Part shown: positions 10,794 through 21,097 of the stretch, piece after piece
How positions within the stretch are numbered: the first letter of the stretch is position 1
Layout of the letters: every line of letters starts with the position of its first letter
Source of the DNA: Bremia lactucae
Taxonomy: Eukaryota > Oomycota > Peronosporomycetes > Peronosporales > Peronosporaceae
Direction of reading: 5' to 3'
DNA length: 64,000 nucleotides
Assembly: GCF_004359215.1 (NCBI RefSeq)
Contig: NC_090610.1
Span: 881,766 to 945,765, forward strand
Made by a program: the position numbers and the translations under genes
The notes under the pieces: model-generated
Told to the model about the DNA's origin: nothing
Database searches by the model: none
The model's input: the letters and a program-made list of their open reading frames with translations, nothing else

Positions 10794-12103
10794 TCAACTC
10801 TTTAAGAGCCTTATTATCGCTTGACATGCTCTTTTAACGTCGTCAAGTAATGATGACGACGGAACACTTATTGTTGCAATAGTGGTCTTATGCTCACTGT
10901 TAGTGTGCGCAGCCGGCTCAAAATCAGGCCGGCGTGAAAGAGCACCAGCGACGACGTTAAGTCGTCCTGATTTATATCCCACGCAGAAGTTATATTCCGC
11001 GAAGAAAGACAACCATCTCGTATTTCCGAGAGGTGTGGACTGTTTGCGGCCGTGCGTAGGCATGGTTTGTATAACTGGTCTTACTCTTGAAAGATAGACC
11101 CTACAGCCATTCCTTATTTCATTGCAAGGAGTTCCTTGTCGCACTGGATAGTTGCATTCAGCTGGTAATGGTGACGATTGAACAGAACGCGCTTTGCGCC
11201 ATCTGTGTCTTGTATTAACGCACAGATTGCAAGCTCGCCGCAAACTTGGTCCGCAAATGCCAGGATTGGCGATTGCATTAAGCTTTTTTGATAGCCTCAA
11301 TGGAACGCTGACAATCAGCGTTTCATGACCTCTTTACATTTTTCTTTAACTTATTTCGACTCAATTGCGAGTACTTGTGCAGGTACGTCGCTAAGCCGAG
11401 AAATTTTCAAAGTCCCTTTACATCAACTGGCACAGCCCGATCGGTGATCGCCTTGATCTTTTCTGGATTTGGGCGTTCACCATGTTTACCCACGATGCAC
11501 CCAAGAAGTGAATTTCGCGTACATCGAATATCCACTTCTTGAGATTTGGATACAACTTGTGTTTACGCATCAGTGTAAGAACCTTTCGTACGTGATTACG
11601 ATGTACTTCATCTTCCGACTATCTGTTCATGGCTCTGTTAGGAACAAATTCGTCTTCTGAATAACCCTTTGCGAAATCCCGCACAGATCTCAAAAGTTTG
11701 GTAACAGATCTGTTAAATGTCACAGGAGCAATACTAAGTCCCTTGAACATGCCTAGCCACTCCCATAGCATTTCGCTTGGGATGCTTACTGCTGTGTATC
11801 CTGTTCACGCTAAAGAATCTGATAGAACACATACATCAGAACCATTGACGTAAAGAAAGTACTCGTTGACATACTACAAATGATTACGTCTTTTCGTGGT
11901 ATCGGTTTTTGAACCGGTACCGTTGCAGCGCTCAATTTATTGAAAGCATGCACAATTAGCCACCCTCCTGTTGCTTTACGCACACATAAGGTCCGAGAGC
12001 TATGTGGGGAGTATGACTCACTCACCATGCCCGCTGCTAAGCGATCGGCAAATAATTTGTCGAACGCTAATACTTGTTCACGAGCCAATGGCCATTGCTT
12101 CAT
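10794..12103 (-). pseudogene. Degenerate reverse transcriptase and RNase H, family B
   Basis: The minus-strand frame at 12103-11810 starts with MKQWPLAREQVLAFDKLFAD and ends with GGWLIVHAFNKLSAATVPVQ, the fingers region of a Gypsy reverse transcriptase. The palm is badly decayed. RNase H and tether pieces (WLSFFAEYNFCVGYKSGRLN, then VVAGALSRRPDFEP) lie in 11300-10794. Confidence 0.75.
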
Positions 12104-12235
12104 GACACAGTATTTCTAACCTGGAATAAGGTTCGTTTCATGTCGAGTGCCTTTATCCTTAGGCAACTCGCACGGTTCTGATTCAGGGAAGACATCGTTA
12201 AAACCTATTATTTTTTTATACATAGGGTTTGTATT

Positions 12236-13200
12236 TCAAGACTCCCAGGATTGGAACGTAAATTGTTCAATCCGAGTCTTCTCATCATGAACACTTTCGT
12301 TCATCGACGAGCTGCTGAGAGCCCGTTCGTTCTCAAGAAATACTATTGCCAATAGAATATCGGCCACGTTGTTGTCATCTGTGATACATACGCAGATCTG
12401 CTTGGCTTTGCCACTACGCAGATCACGCAAGAATCGTATCGGTTCAAGCGTTGGCAAATCAGTCATCTCCGAAGTTAACTTCGGAGGTGCTATTAGATCA
12501 AGTGTATAAGCGCCTACACTTGATCCATTATTTACTAAGATATTTACTGTCTCAGTTTCCTCGTTGGAACCCATTTTCAAAGGTACCTGAGACCTTCGAC
12601 CACAGGTTTTTGGGGACGCTGCGTGTGCTTGTAGACAGCCGTCATTATTGAACTCACAGTGGGATGGGTTGTCATACTGAGGTCTTGTGCTGTCGTGCAA
12701 ACGACCGGACCACAAGTGAGCCCATCGCACTTACTCGTAGGACATCCACACGATTGTGGATGCTCCAAGACGTTCACGAGATGGTCATCATATGAACGAG
12801 AGGCAGGCATCGTCTTGGCTTGATGCTGACAGTTTATGCATGGCTCGTACTTGCTGAGCCATGGTAATCCAAAGGTAGACATTAAAAGTTGTCATCCAAA
12901 TCAAGTACGATGAAAGCATCTCGTACTGTGTACCCTTAAACGCGTATGGGATACCAAGTACAAGTTTCTTTACGTTACAGATGCGCCTTTTGCTAGGCGC
13001 ACTGTCATCCTCGTTAGAGGAATATCGCGCTTAATAATGTTGAGGCTGTGATCTTCGAGCGATTGGCGTCTAATAAAATTGTTCGACGCCCCACAATCGA
13101 CTACAGACTTAAGTGGCAGTTTTTATCACGATTATTTTCAGGGTAATAAGGTTAACCTCATCTCTTGGGGCAGTTACACAAAATGTTAGTGTGTGAGGAG
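12236..13200 (-). pseudogene. Degenerate protease and linker region, family B
   Basis: This region is homologous to the better-preserved family B protease at 38200-39050. It includes MSTFGLPWLSKYEPCINCQH at 12882 and VNILVNNGSSVGAYTLDLIA in 12730-12236. The motif with the catalytic aspartate falls near 13090-13130 (rendered as CGASNNF by the minus strand of 13081-13110). Confidence 0.65.
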
Positions 13201-14278
13201 CAACTTTCGTCAGAAGGCCTGCAAATTCTTTTGACGTTGCTGGATCAGTAGAGCGCTTCGCACCTACTGACTTTGATCGTTTTTGACGATCCGCCTCGCC
13301 GTTGCGATTTCGCAACAGCGTCGGATCCGCGTCCTCCGCTATTCCTAGTGGGAGGTCGATTGTTTCGCTCATTGCTTCTAGGCGCTGGGCGTGGGGCACT
13401 ACACTTATTGACGTAGTGGCTCGTCTTTTGACAACGATTGCATTTTTGCATCGTCTGTTACTTGAAGAGCGAGTTTTCTCGCTTTCGATTTACTAGAGGT
13501 CCATAGGTTCTGGGCGTCTGTTTTCTTGTTGTCTCGGGGGACGATACGTTTCAGAGTGGACGAAAGCCTGTTTCAGGCTGAAGTCCTCCTGTTTCGCTGT
13601 GGGGATCGCTTCATCTAGCGTCTCTAGTTCGAGCTGGCAGGTGAGTCTTGACAGGACCGTCTGCCAGAATGACTCACGATATAACTCACAAGGTATTGTG
13701 TATGTTGGACATAAGTGTGATGATCACGCTTGCCTGCTTCAATCCAGGGGCTCGGCTTGAGCCTTAAAATCGCACGTGGCGGCTCAATTTTTTGCCTGAG
13801 CTGGGTCTTAAACACCTCATACGACCAATGGGCCGTGAAGATTGAGCCTTAAGACCAAAGATTTGGCACGTTCGGCTAAGTTGGACATGCCAAATTTCGC
13901 TTTCGTCGCATCGTCATTGGTGAGGCTTAAAGCTACAATGACGCGGTGTCTAATTCAACAAATCATCTTAGAAGGGAGTCGCCTTCGACTGCCTTAAACT
14001 TAAAGATTTAATCATCAAGCTCTCGGTCGACGCGGATACATTGGCCCGGTAGCAGCATGTAAATGCTGCTTTCTCAGCGGTTCTAACTTTTGAGCACCCT
14101 GTTTTCTCAATACATCTGCGTGTTAAGAGCCTTTCTGGGGAAGCAAGGCTACCTTTTCTTGGGCTCCGTCAAGTTCATGTTGTATGATAGCCGCATGTTG
14201 CCCGTCTCTTTGTAGGGCGGAAACATGGCGCTAACAGCTGGCCCGCCTACGGGCCGAGCTCATACGTTCGACCGCTCT
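13109..14278 (-). pseudogene. Degenerate gag, family B, with zinc knuckle
   Basis: The minus strand at 13451 reads QKCNRCQKTSHYVNKCSAPR, a CX2CX4HX4C zinc knuckle, followed by an Arg/Asn-rich tail. An upstream capsid piece (FKTQLRQKIEPPRAILRLKP) lies at 13815. The 5' portion of the capsid is decayed and the start is deleted. Confidence 0.75.
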
Positions 14279-14718
14279 TGTAACGGGGCACTAATAGCTT
14301 GTACTGCTTCATTATAAAGTCCACTTCGCACTGTCTCAGTGCGAGTGGTGTCTCACGTCACTTCATGTACACTAGTACGAGCAGAGGAAGACTCTCTATA
14401 AAACGCATGCTTTAAAGAGGGTTAAAAGATAACTGTATTTAATATAATAAAGTCCTTCTGTTTGTATCTATTTAATACTAACTTAATTATATACTAATTC
14501 AAAACATGTAATAAAGTCTTATCTGTATTTCTCTTTGCGCGCGTCCAGCGCTGACTGGGCCGCGGAAAAAGTAGACATAATGGTCTATATCTACCAATGT
14601 ATTAGCTTTTAGAGTATTACCATGTAAAGTAATATTCTTCAAATATTCTCTACCTTTTAGATAATATATTATTTAACACTTTTAAGTGTTAATTTCATGA
14701 AACGATACACCCGTTACA
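14279..14718 (-). repeat. Family B LTR
   Basis: It begins TGTAACGGGGCACTA and ends ACACCCGTTACA on the plus strand. It matches the LTRs at 27111, 30748, 36498, 40297 and 55669. The LTR is bounded by the TG...CA ends usual for LTR elements. Confidence 0.85.
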
Positions 14719-14810
14719 GCTCTCCATTCAAGGTCACTCAAATGAGTGAACCTCATGAAACGATACACCCGTTACAGCTCTCCATTCAAGGTCACTCAAA
14801 TGAGTGAACC
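14695..14810. repeat. 58-base tandem duplication spanning an LTR end
   Basis: The unit starting TCATGAAACGATACACCCG occurs at 14695-14752 and again at 14753-14810, with at most one difference at the end. It contains the terminal bases of the family B LTR plus the adjacent sequence, so the LTR terminus itself is duplicated. Confidence 0.9.
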
Positions 14811-15010
14811 TTTCACGTGTTTCGTGATGAATTTCTTGAGGGGCTCGAAACCCCCCTCCTTCTTCATCCAACATGTCCATGTTGGATGGAACGTGCGTAG
14901 GCGGTAGAACGAAATACAAAGTGCTACCAGGTATAACGAGGCACTTTTGCTAGTACTGATACCGGTGCTTCAACCTACACTGATTAAAGTGAAGGTATGA
15001 TGCCTCGACT
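14734..15010 (-). pseudogene. Second family B fragment: gag start plus LTR stub
   Basis: A minus-strand frame reads SNMDMLDEEGGGFRAPQEIH, a divergent version of the family B gag start (MDMLDDNGNTHHVSRDSYSF at 37014). Upstream of it are a primer-binding site (GTGCTACCAGG on the plus strand, near 14922-14932) and an LTR start TATAACGAGGCAC that decays after about 80 bases. Confidence 0.65.
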
Positions 15011-15110
15011 ATTTCGGGACAGAAAAATATTCGGTAGAGTAGCCATTCTATTGGATCCCACAAGAGTAGCGGCATCTGCTCCATAGCATCCCGAATTATG
15101 GTCGCAACGG

Positions 15111-15526
15111 GTGTTATATGCACCTTTCGACGACGACGAAAGAGAATTCTGTTTCATGAAATGGCTGACTGGCCGTGACCACTTACGGACATCGTGGTGG
15201 CAGGCTACTTTACCACCGTTTGAAGCCTCACGCTCTACAGGTTGGGAGGATTACAATATGGGCGGCCCAAGTACGCAGCATTATACCAATTCATTACGAA
15301 AATTGATATGGAGAATGCGCGCATATTAGCCGAACCGGTTGACGAGAATTCCCTACTGGAACCTACAGAATTATTTACGTTCTGGAGGGCTACAACGGCG
15401 AGTCAAATTGGTAGATCTTTTGTCCCACGCAACTGGACCTCATTAGTTCAATGGGATGATGTGATTGAGCCTCCAGTGGACTCCGACCACCAGACCGCCA
15501 CCTTGCTGCTTAAAGACGGTCAGTAG
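15111..15526 (+). pseudogene. Unrecognised frameshifted coding remnant
   Basis: Two overlapping plus-strand frames, 15111-15329 and 15242-15526, have protein-like composition. They join naturally across a single frameshift near 15255, running from WWQATLPPFEASRSTGWEDY into KYAALYQFITKIDMENARIL and ending LLLKDGQ with a stop at 15526. I do not recognise it. It is flanked by retroelement LTRs but shows no protease, zinc-knuckle or polymerase motif. It may be a decayed host gene or an unclassified capsid. Confidence 0.4.
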
Positions 15527-15788
15527 AATTAGCCAGCCAAGAGGGCTAAAACATGGTATCCTACCCGTCCTAGCCGGAAAGAATTCTCAACACATTGATC
15601 AAGGAGCTGATCACCAAGGGTTGGGACGGGATGCTTCCACACAGGCATCGTGGAGAAATGTATTGGTGCTATTAAGAAGGTCATACGTCAGGATTGACAA
15701 CGTAGCAGCAGGTTTGGGGCTCAACTACGGCGACAAACCAGGGATCATCAACTTACACGACAGGGCTTTAAAGATACAAAGCAATAAT

Positions 15789-15916
15789 AGTTTCGGGAGG
15801 AATATATCGTGCGCGTAGGGCAGCAACTCGAGAGAGCGATGGACCGACTTGGTTCCATTGTTCTATCAAGTATCTGCCCTGCGCGTACGATATATATCTA
15901 TATTCCTCCCGAAACT
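15789..15916. repeat. Foldback element with imperfect terminal inverted repeats
   Basis: The left arm begins AGTTTCGGGAGGAATATA (15789) and runs through GTAGGGCAG (15823). The right arm is its reverse complement from CTGCCCTGCGCGTACGATAT (15874) to CCTCCCGAAACT (15916), with an 8-base insertion and a few mismatches. About 50 bases lie between the arms. It could be a miniature inverted-repeat element or a structured RNA source; no target-site duplication is obvious. Confidence 0.75.
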
Positions 15917-16072
15917 GTGACGCCATTCGGACCTGCTGCTTTGTGTCTGATCCAAGTTGTGAAGGCTTTGACTTCAATTAATATTATTTCCGCCATAAGT
16001 AGCTGGTTGTCCCAAACCTATAGCCGGCGATGCTGCGCCGACAACAGGTTCGAAGGAACCCTGCCCTCATGG

Positions 16073-16559
16073 TGTAGCGGAGCTACCTTGCTCCTAAAGT
16101 CAGAGGAATACTTTTAGAATCAAAAGGTCTCTTAGTTCTATAGAACTGATGAGTTTACCGATTCAGGAAGTCGTACAAGCTATTAAAGCTTAAGAAATCC
16201 TAGTTCAAGAGATTTAGGGATTCGTAGAACCAAGTGGCAACTAGTGCCCAAGAGGAATTACCTTATAAAAGTCTCTATCTCTTACGGATCAATGCGCAAG
16301 CCTTAGGAAGGCACTTAACGCTTTTAAGATCAAAAGGGGAACTGCACTATATTTAACTATTTAAATCTAAAAACCTTACCCTAGCTAAATTAAATAGATT
16401 TCGGCCGCCAGATTTATATCTGGCGGCGACCACATTTGTTACCCACAATAAATGGGATTTAAGTAATTAACTAATTTAAGAATAGAATACAATGGTAATT
16501 TACCCATAAAGTTAATGTACCACAACAACGGTTCTCCAACCGATGTGTGCCCCATTACA
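16073..16559 (-). repeat. Family A 3' LTR of copy A2
   Basis: It runs from TGTAGCGGAGCTACC to TGCCCCATTACA on the plus strand, 487 bases, the same length as the LTR at 48007-48493. It contains the GCCAGATTTATATCTGGC core near 16406. Confidence 0.9.
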
Positions 16560-16725
16560 CCCTCCCCCATCAGACTGTTGACACCGAGTGACAACATTCG
16601 CTTCATTTCCTCTTTGAGGTTGGAACTTAAACAGCTAACCATTCGGTTCTGTTTCTCTTTCCTTTGTCTCATGACAATCAAGCGTGAGTAACAGACATCT
16701 TAGTACCTTCCTCGACGTTGAGGGA

Positions 16726-17901
16726 ATGGTGGACTTTCAAAGTCACTCTCCATCAGAGGAGAAGGAGGAGAAAGAGCGTCATTCTTTCACGCCTTCTCCT
16801 CCGGATGAACGTCGGCGGGCCCCGAATCCGTTCCCAGAACGTTGTGCCGCCGATGTTTTAGCTGCATTGAGCAGGACACGGGACCCTGAGTCCAACATCA
16901 TTACGAATCCGCTTGATGAAGAGCAAGAGCGTATAATCATCATAGAGGAAAGAGCTTTTCGTCGGGCTGCCGAGATAGCGAAAGCTAAAGCTCATAGTGA
17001 ATATAGATTCACTCCGCTTAGTGCGGACGAGCGTCTCAAAGAGATAGCGGGTCACAGCTTGGGCACCTGGATCTCCGTTGACCCGGCGAGGTCGCCGGAG
17101 GAGATCGCTGCCCGCGACGCTCTTCATGAGCAATACCTTACGCCAAAGCTTATGACGCGAAACCAGTATCTGACGCGTTTACTTGATCAAGGCCGTGGGG
17201 CTTTGGTGACCTCCATGAGGGAAATTTCGATCGGTTTGTTTCCAAACGAAACAAGGAGTGAAAACGAAGTCTCGTTTGATAACTGGGTCCACCGGTCCTG
17301 CCAACTTCGTAATATTTGGAATATCCGAGAGTCTGCGGATAGAGGTGATGTATATTTGAAACGGAAGCTTCGCTTCGATTTCGCTAAGCTTAAGGCCAAA
17401 GGCCAGTTACGTTCGGCATTTATGCCACAAAACGTAGAAAGGCCTAGCCGAGGTCTCAGTGCTTCAATTGACCGTACAACCAAGGATCGAAGCCACACTG
17501 AGGCTATAGATCCACCTAATTCCACGTTTAGTGGTGAAAAGCGTCGTTTGACGCGAGTTGACCCTGAGGTTGGTGCTCAAAAACGTCAACGGCGTACGGT
17601 CAATCTTGCCGGAGAGGTACCTCAAATTCCCAAGAGTTTTCAGAAGAGGGATATCCTAGCCATTTCACCAGATACTGGTATTGACCCTCACGACGACGTC
17701 GCTTTAAAAGTTTCTTCACATGAAACTGAAAATTCCCCGCGCATCAAGCAGCGCGGGAGGGGGCCGAAATTTCGGCGGAAGCATTTGATGCTCTACGGCA
17801 TGAGGTGCAACTTCTTTGTGAGGTCCTTGCTCGGGTTGAGAGCTCTTTTGAGGCGGTTCGGGACCGTTTTTCAACGCTGGAGCGTCAGCAGCCTCGTTTA
17901 G
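16726..17901 (+). CDS. Antisense reading frame between chromodomain and 3' LTR of family A chromovirus
   Basis: A plus-strand frame of 391 codons starts at ATG 16726, 167 bases from the LTR. It opposes the sense direction of the element and is the longest intact frame in the family here. The protein starts MVDFQSHSPSEEKEEKERHS. It has a Pro/Arg-rich segment (SPPDERRRAPNPFPERCAAD), a charged helical segment and a folded-looking core (TPLSADERLKEIAGHSLGTW to about LTRLLDQGRG). The last 130 or so residues run antisense to the chromodomain (17528-17702) and integrase end. A homologous, broken frame with the same ATG is in copy A3 at 48658-49432 and keeps most of the residues. I find no known domain. 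It could be an accessory protein, an antisense regulator, or chance openness. The conserved start in two copies favours the first two. Confidence 0.5.
   Translation: MVDFQSHSPSEEKEEKERHSFTPSPPDERRRAPNPFPERCAADVLAALSRTRDPESNIITNPLDEEQERIIIIEERAFRRAAEIAKAKAHSEYRFTPLSADERLKEIAGHSLGTWISVDPARSPEEIAARDALHEQYLTPKLMTRNQYLTRLLDQGRGALVTSMREISIGLFPNETRSENEVSFDNWVHRSCQLRNIWNIRESADRGDVYLKRKLRFDFAKLKAKGQLRSAFMPQNVERPSRGLSASIDRTTKDRSHTEAIDPPNSTFSGEKRRLTRVDPEVGAQKRQRRTVNLAGEVPQIPKSFQKRDILAISPDTGIDPHDDVALKVSSHETENSPRIKQRGRGPKFRRKHLMLYGMRCNFFVRSLLGLRALLRRFGTVFQRWSVSSLV
17528..17702 (-). pseudogene. Chromodomain remnant, family A copy A2
   Basis: The reverse strand reads RRREGQYQYLVKWLGYPSSE and then NSWEFEVPLRQ. 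This is the same chromodomain as at 7540-7719, with an internal stop shortly after RQD and a terminal stop at 17530-17528. Confidence 0.8.
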
Positions 17902-18682
17902 AGGGCCAGCTGGACATCCTGGTGAGGATGCAGCAATCTGCGGCACGACCGCCTGTCTCGGCGCAAGCGCCTTCAAGCTCACGTGGGAAGGCTCGGTTCC
18001 GACCATGTAAAAATTAATACAGCTTCTGCCTTTGGCATCTGCTTGTTCTTTTTGTTTTTTTTGGCTATCAGCCATCGTATGCCTTAAATGTCTCAAGACA
18101 CTAAATCGCGTCGCGAGAAACTCGCTTACTTGTTTTCGAACGGTAACAGGGCGGATATCAGCAAGCCTATCGGCTAATTCTCCTCGCCAAGCCCTGAACC
18201 AAGCAGTGAAATCGTTAACGGAATGCGTGGGTGGTTGAGACTGTTGACATAGAACGGATTATAGCTTGTAGAGGCATGTACAGCGTTTTTAACGCAAACT
18301 CTACCACTGGAAGCATTGAGCTCCAGCGCTTTGGTGTCTGAGCACACACACTGCGTAAAACGTCTTCAATGACGCGATTGACACGTTCAGATTGACCATC
18401 GGTCTGCGGATGGTCCGCAGTGGACATATCCAATCTGGTGCCAAGCACTCGGAAAATTGATTTCCAGAATTTATCCGTGAAAAGGGGGTCCCGATCGGAG
18501 ACAATTGCCACTGGCAAACCATGTTGTCGAAATAGGCGATCGATAAACAGCCTTGTTGTGCCTTCACCATCAATGGAATCCGGCACGGCCGCTAAGTGAG
18601 CCAATTTGCTTAATCGGTCAACAAAGACCACGATGCCGGAGTTACCGGCTGAGTCTTTCGGTAGGCCGAAAAAAAAATCCAT
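17716..18682 (-). pseudogene. Integrase core and C-terminus, family A copy A2
   Basis: The frame at 18682-18215 reads MDFFFGLPKDSAGNSGIVVF, then VFVDRLSKLAHLAAVPDSID, IVSDRDPLFTDKFWKS and DMSTADHPQTDGQSERVNRV. These are catalytic-core motifs of a Gypsy integrase, containing the first and second catalytic Asp (D of VFVDRL and of SDRDP) and the final Glu in QSERVNR. The C-terminal part at 18096-17716 is shifted and has lost the barrel. A stop or frame break near 18215 disconnects the two. Confidence 0.85.
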
Positions 18683-18683
18683 A

Positions 18684-19627
18684 CTATGGAATCGCCATAT
18701 GCAAGACTTGCAAAGCGGCTGCCCGAATGGACTCCCAGCAACTTATCGGGACGAGAAGGCTCGCCAATGGCGCAGCAGCATGCACCGAGGGTTTAACCCG
18801 TTGGCAAGTTTCGCATGTGCGAACATATGTGCTGACCCATTTATAAAGTTTGGGCCACCAATAACTCTGGCTTACAGAGCCGTAGGTCTTTTCTCTACCG
18901 AGATGACCACTAAGGACAGTACCGTGTGCCTCATAGAGGATTCGGTACTTCAAATCCTCATCATGAGGAACAACGACACGCGGAGGGTCCGCGGTGTCTG
19001 TGCAATAAAGCAACAGGTCGTTATCGATTGAAAATTGATGTAACCTTGCACGCAATTTAATACCTGAATCAGAGTTCTTGAGATTTCGTAGCAAAGCTAC
19101 ACACTGTTCATCCTTGGCGTAAGCCGAACGGATTGATTCAGGAATAGGCGACGAGATAGTCGTTAAATGAGAAAGCTCATAATCCGGCTTTCGTGATAAC
19201 GCATCGGCCAAAGCATTCTGCTTGCCAGGCTTATACTTCATCTCGAAGTTGTATTCTGTGGAAAAGGATTGCCATCGGGCCATTCTCTGTAAGAGATGGG
19301 GCGACTTAGTCGCCGTGCAAAATGACGCGTGAATTGTATATATCACAAACGGCATAAAGTCGAGCAGATAAACTCTGAATTCGACGTGAGCATACTTCAT
19401 CGCAAGTAACTCTTTGTCATGAGCTGGGTAGTTCTTTTCCGCAGCTTCAAGCTGTCTAGACTCGAACGCAATAACACGTTCATGCCCATCAGCATCTGTT
19501 TGTAACAGAGCACTGCCAATGGCAAAATCCGATGCTTCTTATAAGCATGTACAATGCGCCATTTACCATTTGGCTTTTTGACTGAAAATCTCGGTGTCGA
19601 ATGAGGAGTTTTGCTCTCTCGTACCAT
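18684..19627 (-). pseudogene. RNase H, integrase zinc finger and reverse-transcriptase stub, copy A2
   Basis: The 238-codon frame at 19400-18684 is one of the best-preserved pieces. It contains RNase H (FVIYTIHASFCTATKSPHLL, MARWQSFSTEYNFEMKYKPG, QNALADALSRKPDYEL) and the integrase zinc-binding region (LYEAHGTVLSGHLGREKTYG, YVRTCETCQRVKPS). The frame at 19627-19397 carries the start of the reverse transcriptase (VKKPNGKWRIVHAYKK) fused by deletion to RNase H sequence. Confidence 0.85.
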
Positions 19628-20178
19628 TTCAGCCTCGTGCTTAGCACGGATGAAATTGTCAATGACGTCAGACTGCTCCTTTGGTCAAGACCATTTTCCT
19701 GTGAGATAGTAATTGGTTCCCAGAACCAAGTCAATTTCATGACGAACACCTCTATCCGGGGGTAAAACAGATGGTGGATTGGTACGTACCACATCTTGGA
19801 ATTCCTTAACCAAGGAATAAAAGGGATCCGTAGGATCTGAAAGGATTAACGACCCACTCCACGCACTAAGTGCAGCTTATGTGCCATCCAGGACAGCTTC
19901 GTTTTGAAGTAACGATGAGTTAATTCAATCGTTGGTCGAATGACCACCATCTCAGATAAGTCGCCAGCCTTTAAGGCTCGGCCGCACTCATCAATAGACA
20001 TTTCGTCTAGCTTTAAAAGAGCATGTAACGAAGCGATCGCCGCAAGGCTAACTTCTCCCTCAATGTTACCGGTTACACCATTTATAAGCATATGTAATTG
20101 CTCACTCGTATCACTTTGTGAGGGTATACACGCTTCGTGTCCATCCTGGCTTGGAGTTGAGACAATACGCCTCTCAGC

Positions 20179-20573
20179 AGTGCTCGAGTGTATGCGCACA
20201 AATAAATTGTATGCCAATGCGTATAAATGCATTTTTGGCGCAGACGAAGTTCCTTTTTTAGGATGTTTCATTGGAAAGCGAGGCCTTAGAGCGTATCCCG
20301 CTAAGGTAAAAGCCATTGTAGATTGGCCGGCTCCTAAAAGCCAAATGGATTTGCGTAAGTGGTTGGCGCCAATTATTTACACAAATACAGCGAAAATTAC
20401 GCTGATATGGCTAGGCCATTATCTAATCTCCTTAAAAAGGATAAAGAATGGTGCTGGACTAGCACCGAACATAATGCTTTTCCAGCAGTTAAGGATAGTC
20501 TTATCCATGCCCCGATTTCAGCACTGCCAAACTCAGATTGGCCTTTCAGTGTCGTCTGTGACGCGTTATAGTT
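20179..20573 (+). pseudogene. Inverted reverse-transcriptase fragment of family A
   Basis: From 20179 the plus strand matches positions 5241-5620 of copy A1: AVLECMRTNKLYANAYKCIF, GADEVPFLGCFIGKRGLRA, VKAIVDWPAPKSQMDLRKWL. It begins exactly where minus-strand copy A2 ends, so the two are joined head to head. The piece overlaps the segment missing from A2. Confidence 0.8.
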
Positions 20574-20619
20574 TAAGAGCACAGGCATGCCATGTGTGAC
20601 TCCACACCGACCACTGCCA

Positions 20620-21097
20620 ACCGGCAGGGTCCCTAGGGTAAGTTTTTGTCGTTGACATGATACCCTCACGGCAAGTTTGTCGTCGCAACGTTAAGCGTCT
20701 CCATACTAGGAGCAATGGGGTATCTTTAGGATGGACAGTTTAGCGCCATCACCCTTCCTCGCTGTGCTCATCACTACTATGAAGTGATGGCAGCGGTGTC
20801 GACTCGTTGTAGTCAACAATGAGCGACGGATCAACATCCTCAATGCAAATGTGGGAGCCCGCAACAGCAGCATCAGTAGCTGGCGGCGTTACGACGGCGG
20901 CGTTCTATCGCTGCGCGTGCTTCATGCTTGGTTGTGGGGGTGTCATTGCAGACGACCCATCAGCTTTGCCCCTCTAAGGTGCATGTTAGGCGCCGTGTGA
21001 TGTCACACAAAATGGTCGCTGAGACGGTCTCGCTGCCCATCGTTCCTCCCGTTTACGATGTTATATAATGTAAAATTCGTTCTTGAAGGGGTGGTGG
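20620..21097 (+). repeat. Internal 3' region of a family C/fourth-type element, shared with 42540-43029
   Basis: Long stretches match 42540-43029 in the same orientation, for example TCATCACTACTATGA followed by GTGATGGCAGCGGTGTCGAC and GTAGTCAACAATGAGCGACG. In both places it ends against a family C LTR start. It therefore looks like the 3' untranslated region of an element whose coding part is lost here. Confidence 0.7.

Larger units (their letters stand above)
9156..14718 (-). mobile_element. Family B Gypsy element copy B1, minus strand, degenerate
   Basis: From high to low coordinate the element reads LTR (14279-14718), truncated gag, zinc knuckle, protease, reverse transcriptase, RNase H and integrase. 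Every domain is frameshifted. The join between the LTR and gag (around 14278) lacks the primer-binding site and gag start, so the 5' internal end is deleted. No 3' LTR is recognisable at the 9.1 kb end. Confidence 0.85.
16073..20178 (-). mobile_element. Family A chromovirus copy A2, minus strand, 5'-truncated
   Basis: The 3' LTR (16073-16559) is followed, going up in coordinate on the minus strand, by an antisense reading frame, chromodomain, integrase, RNase H, a truncated reverse-transcriptase start and the linker region. The reverse-transcriptase palm is deleted: near 19540 the frame passes from NGKWRIVHAYKK directly to RNase H sequence, skipping about 770 bases present in copy A1. Homology ends at about 20178, where an oppositely oriented fragment begins. 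Confidence 0.85.

Noticed and set aside
17716..18096. A 126-codon minus-strand frame as a separate small gene.
   Set aside because: It is the decayed end of the family A integrase (ADSQKKQKEQADAKGRSCIN), with matching sequence in copy A1 at 7004-7080.
19940..20599. A 219-codon open plus-strand frame.
   Set aside because: Its first 80 codons are antisense to the family A linker region and the rest is a reverse-transcriptase fragment. It spans the inversion junction by chance and is not a gene.
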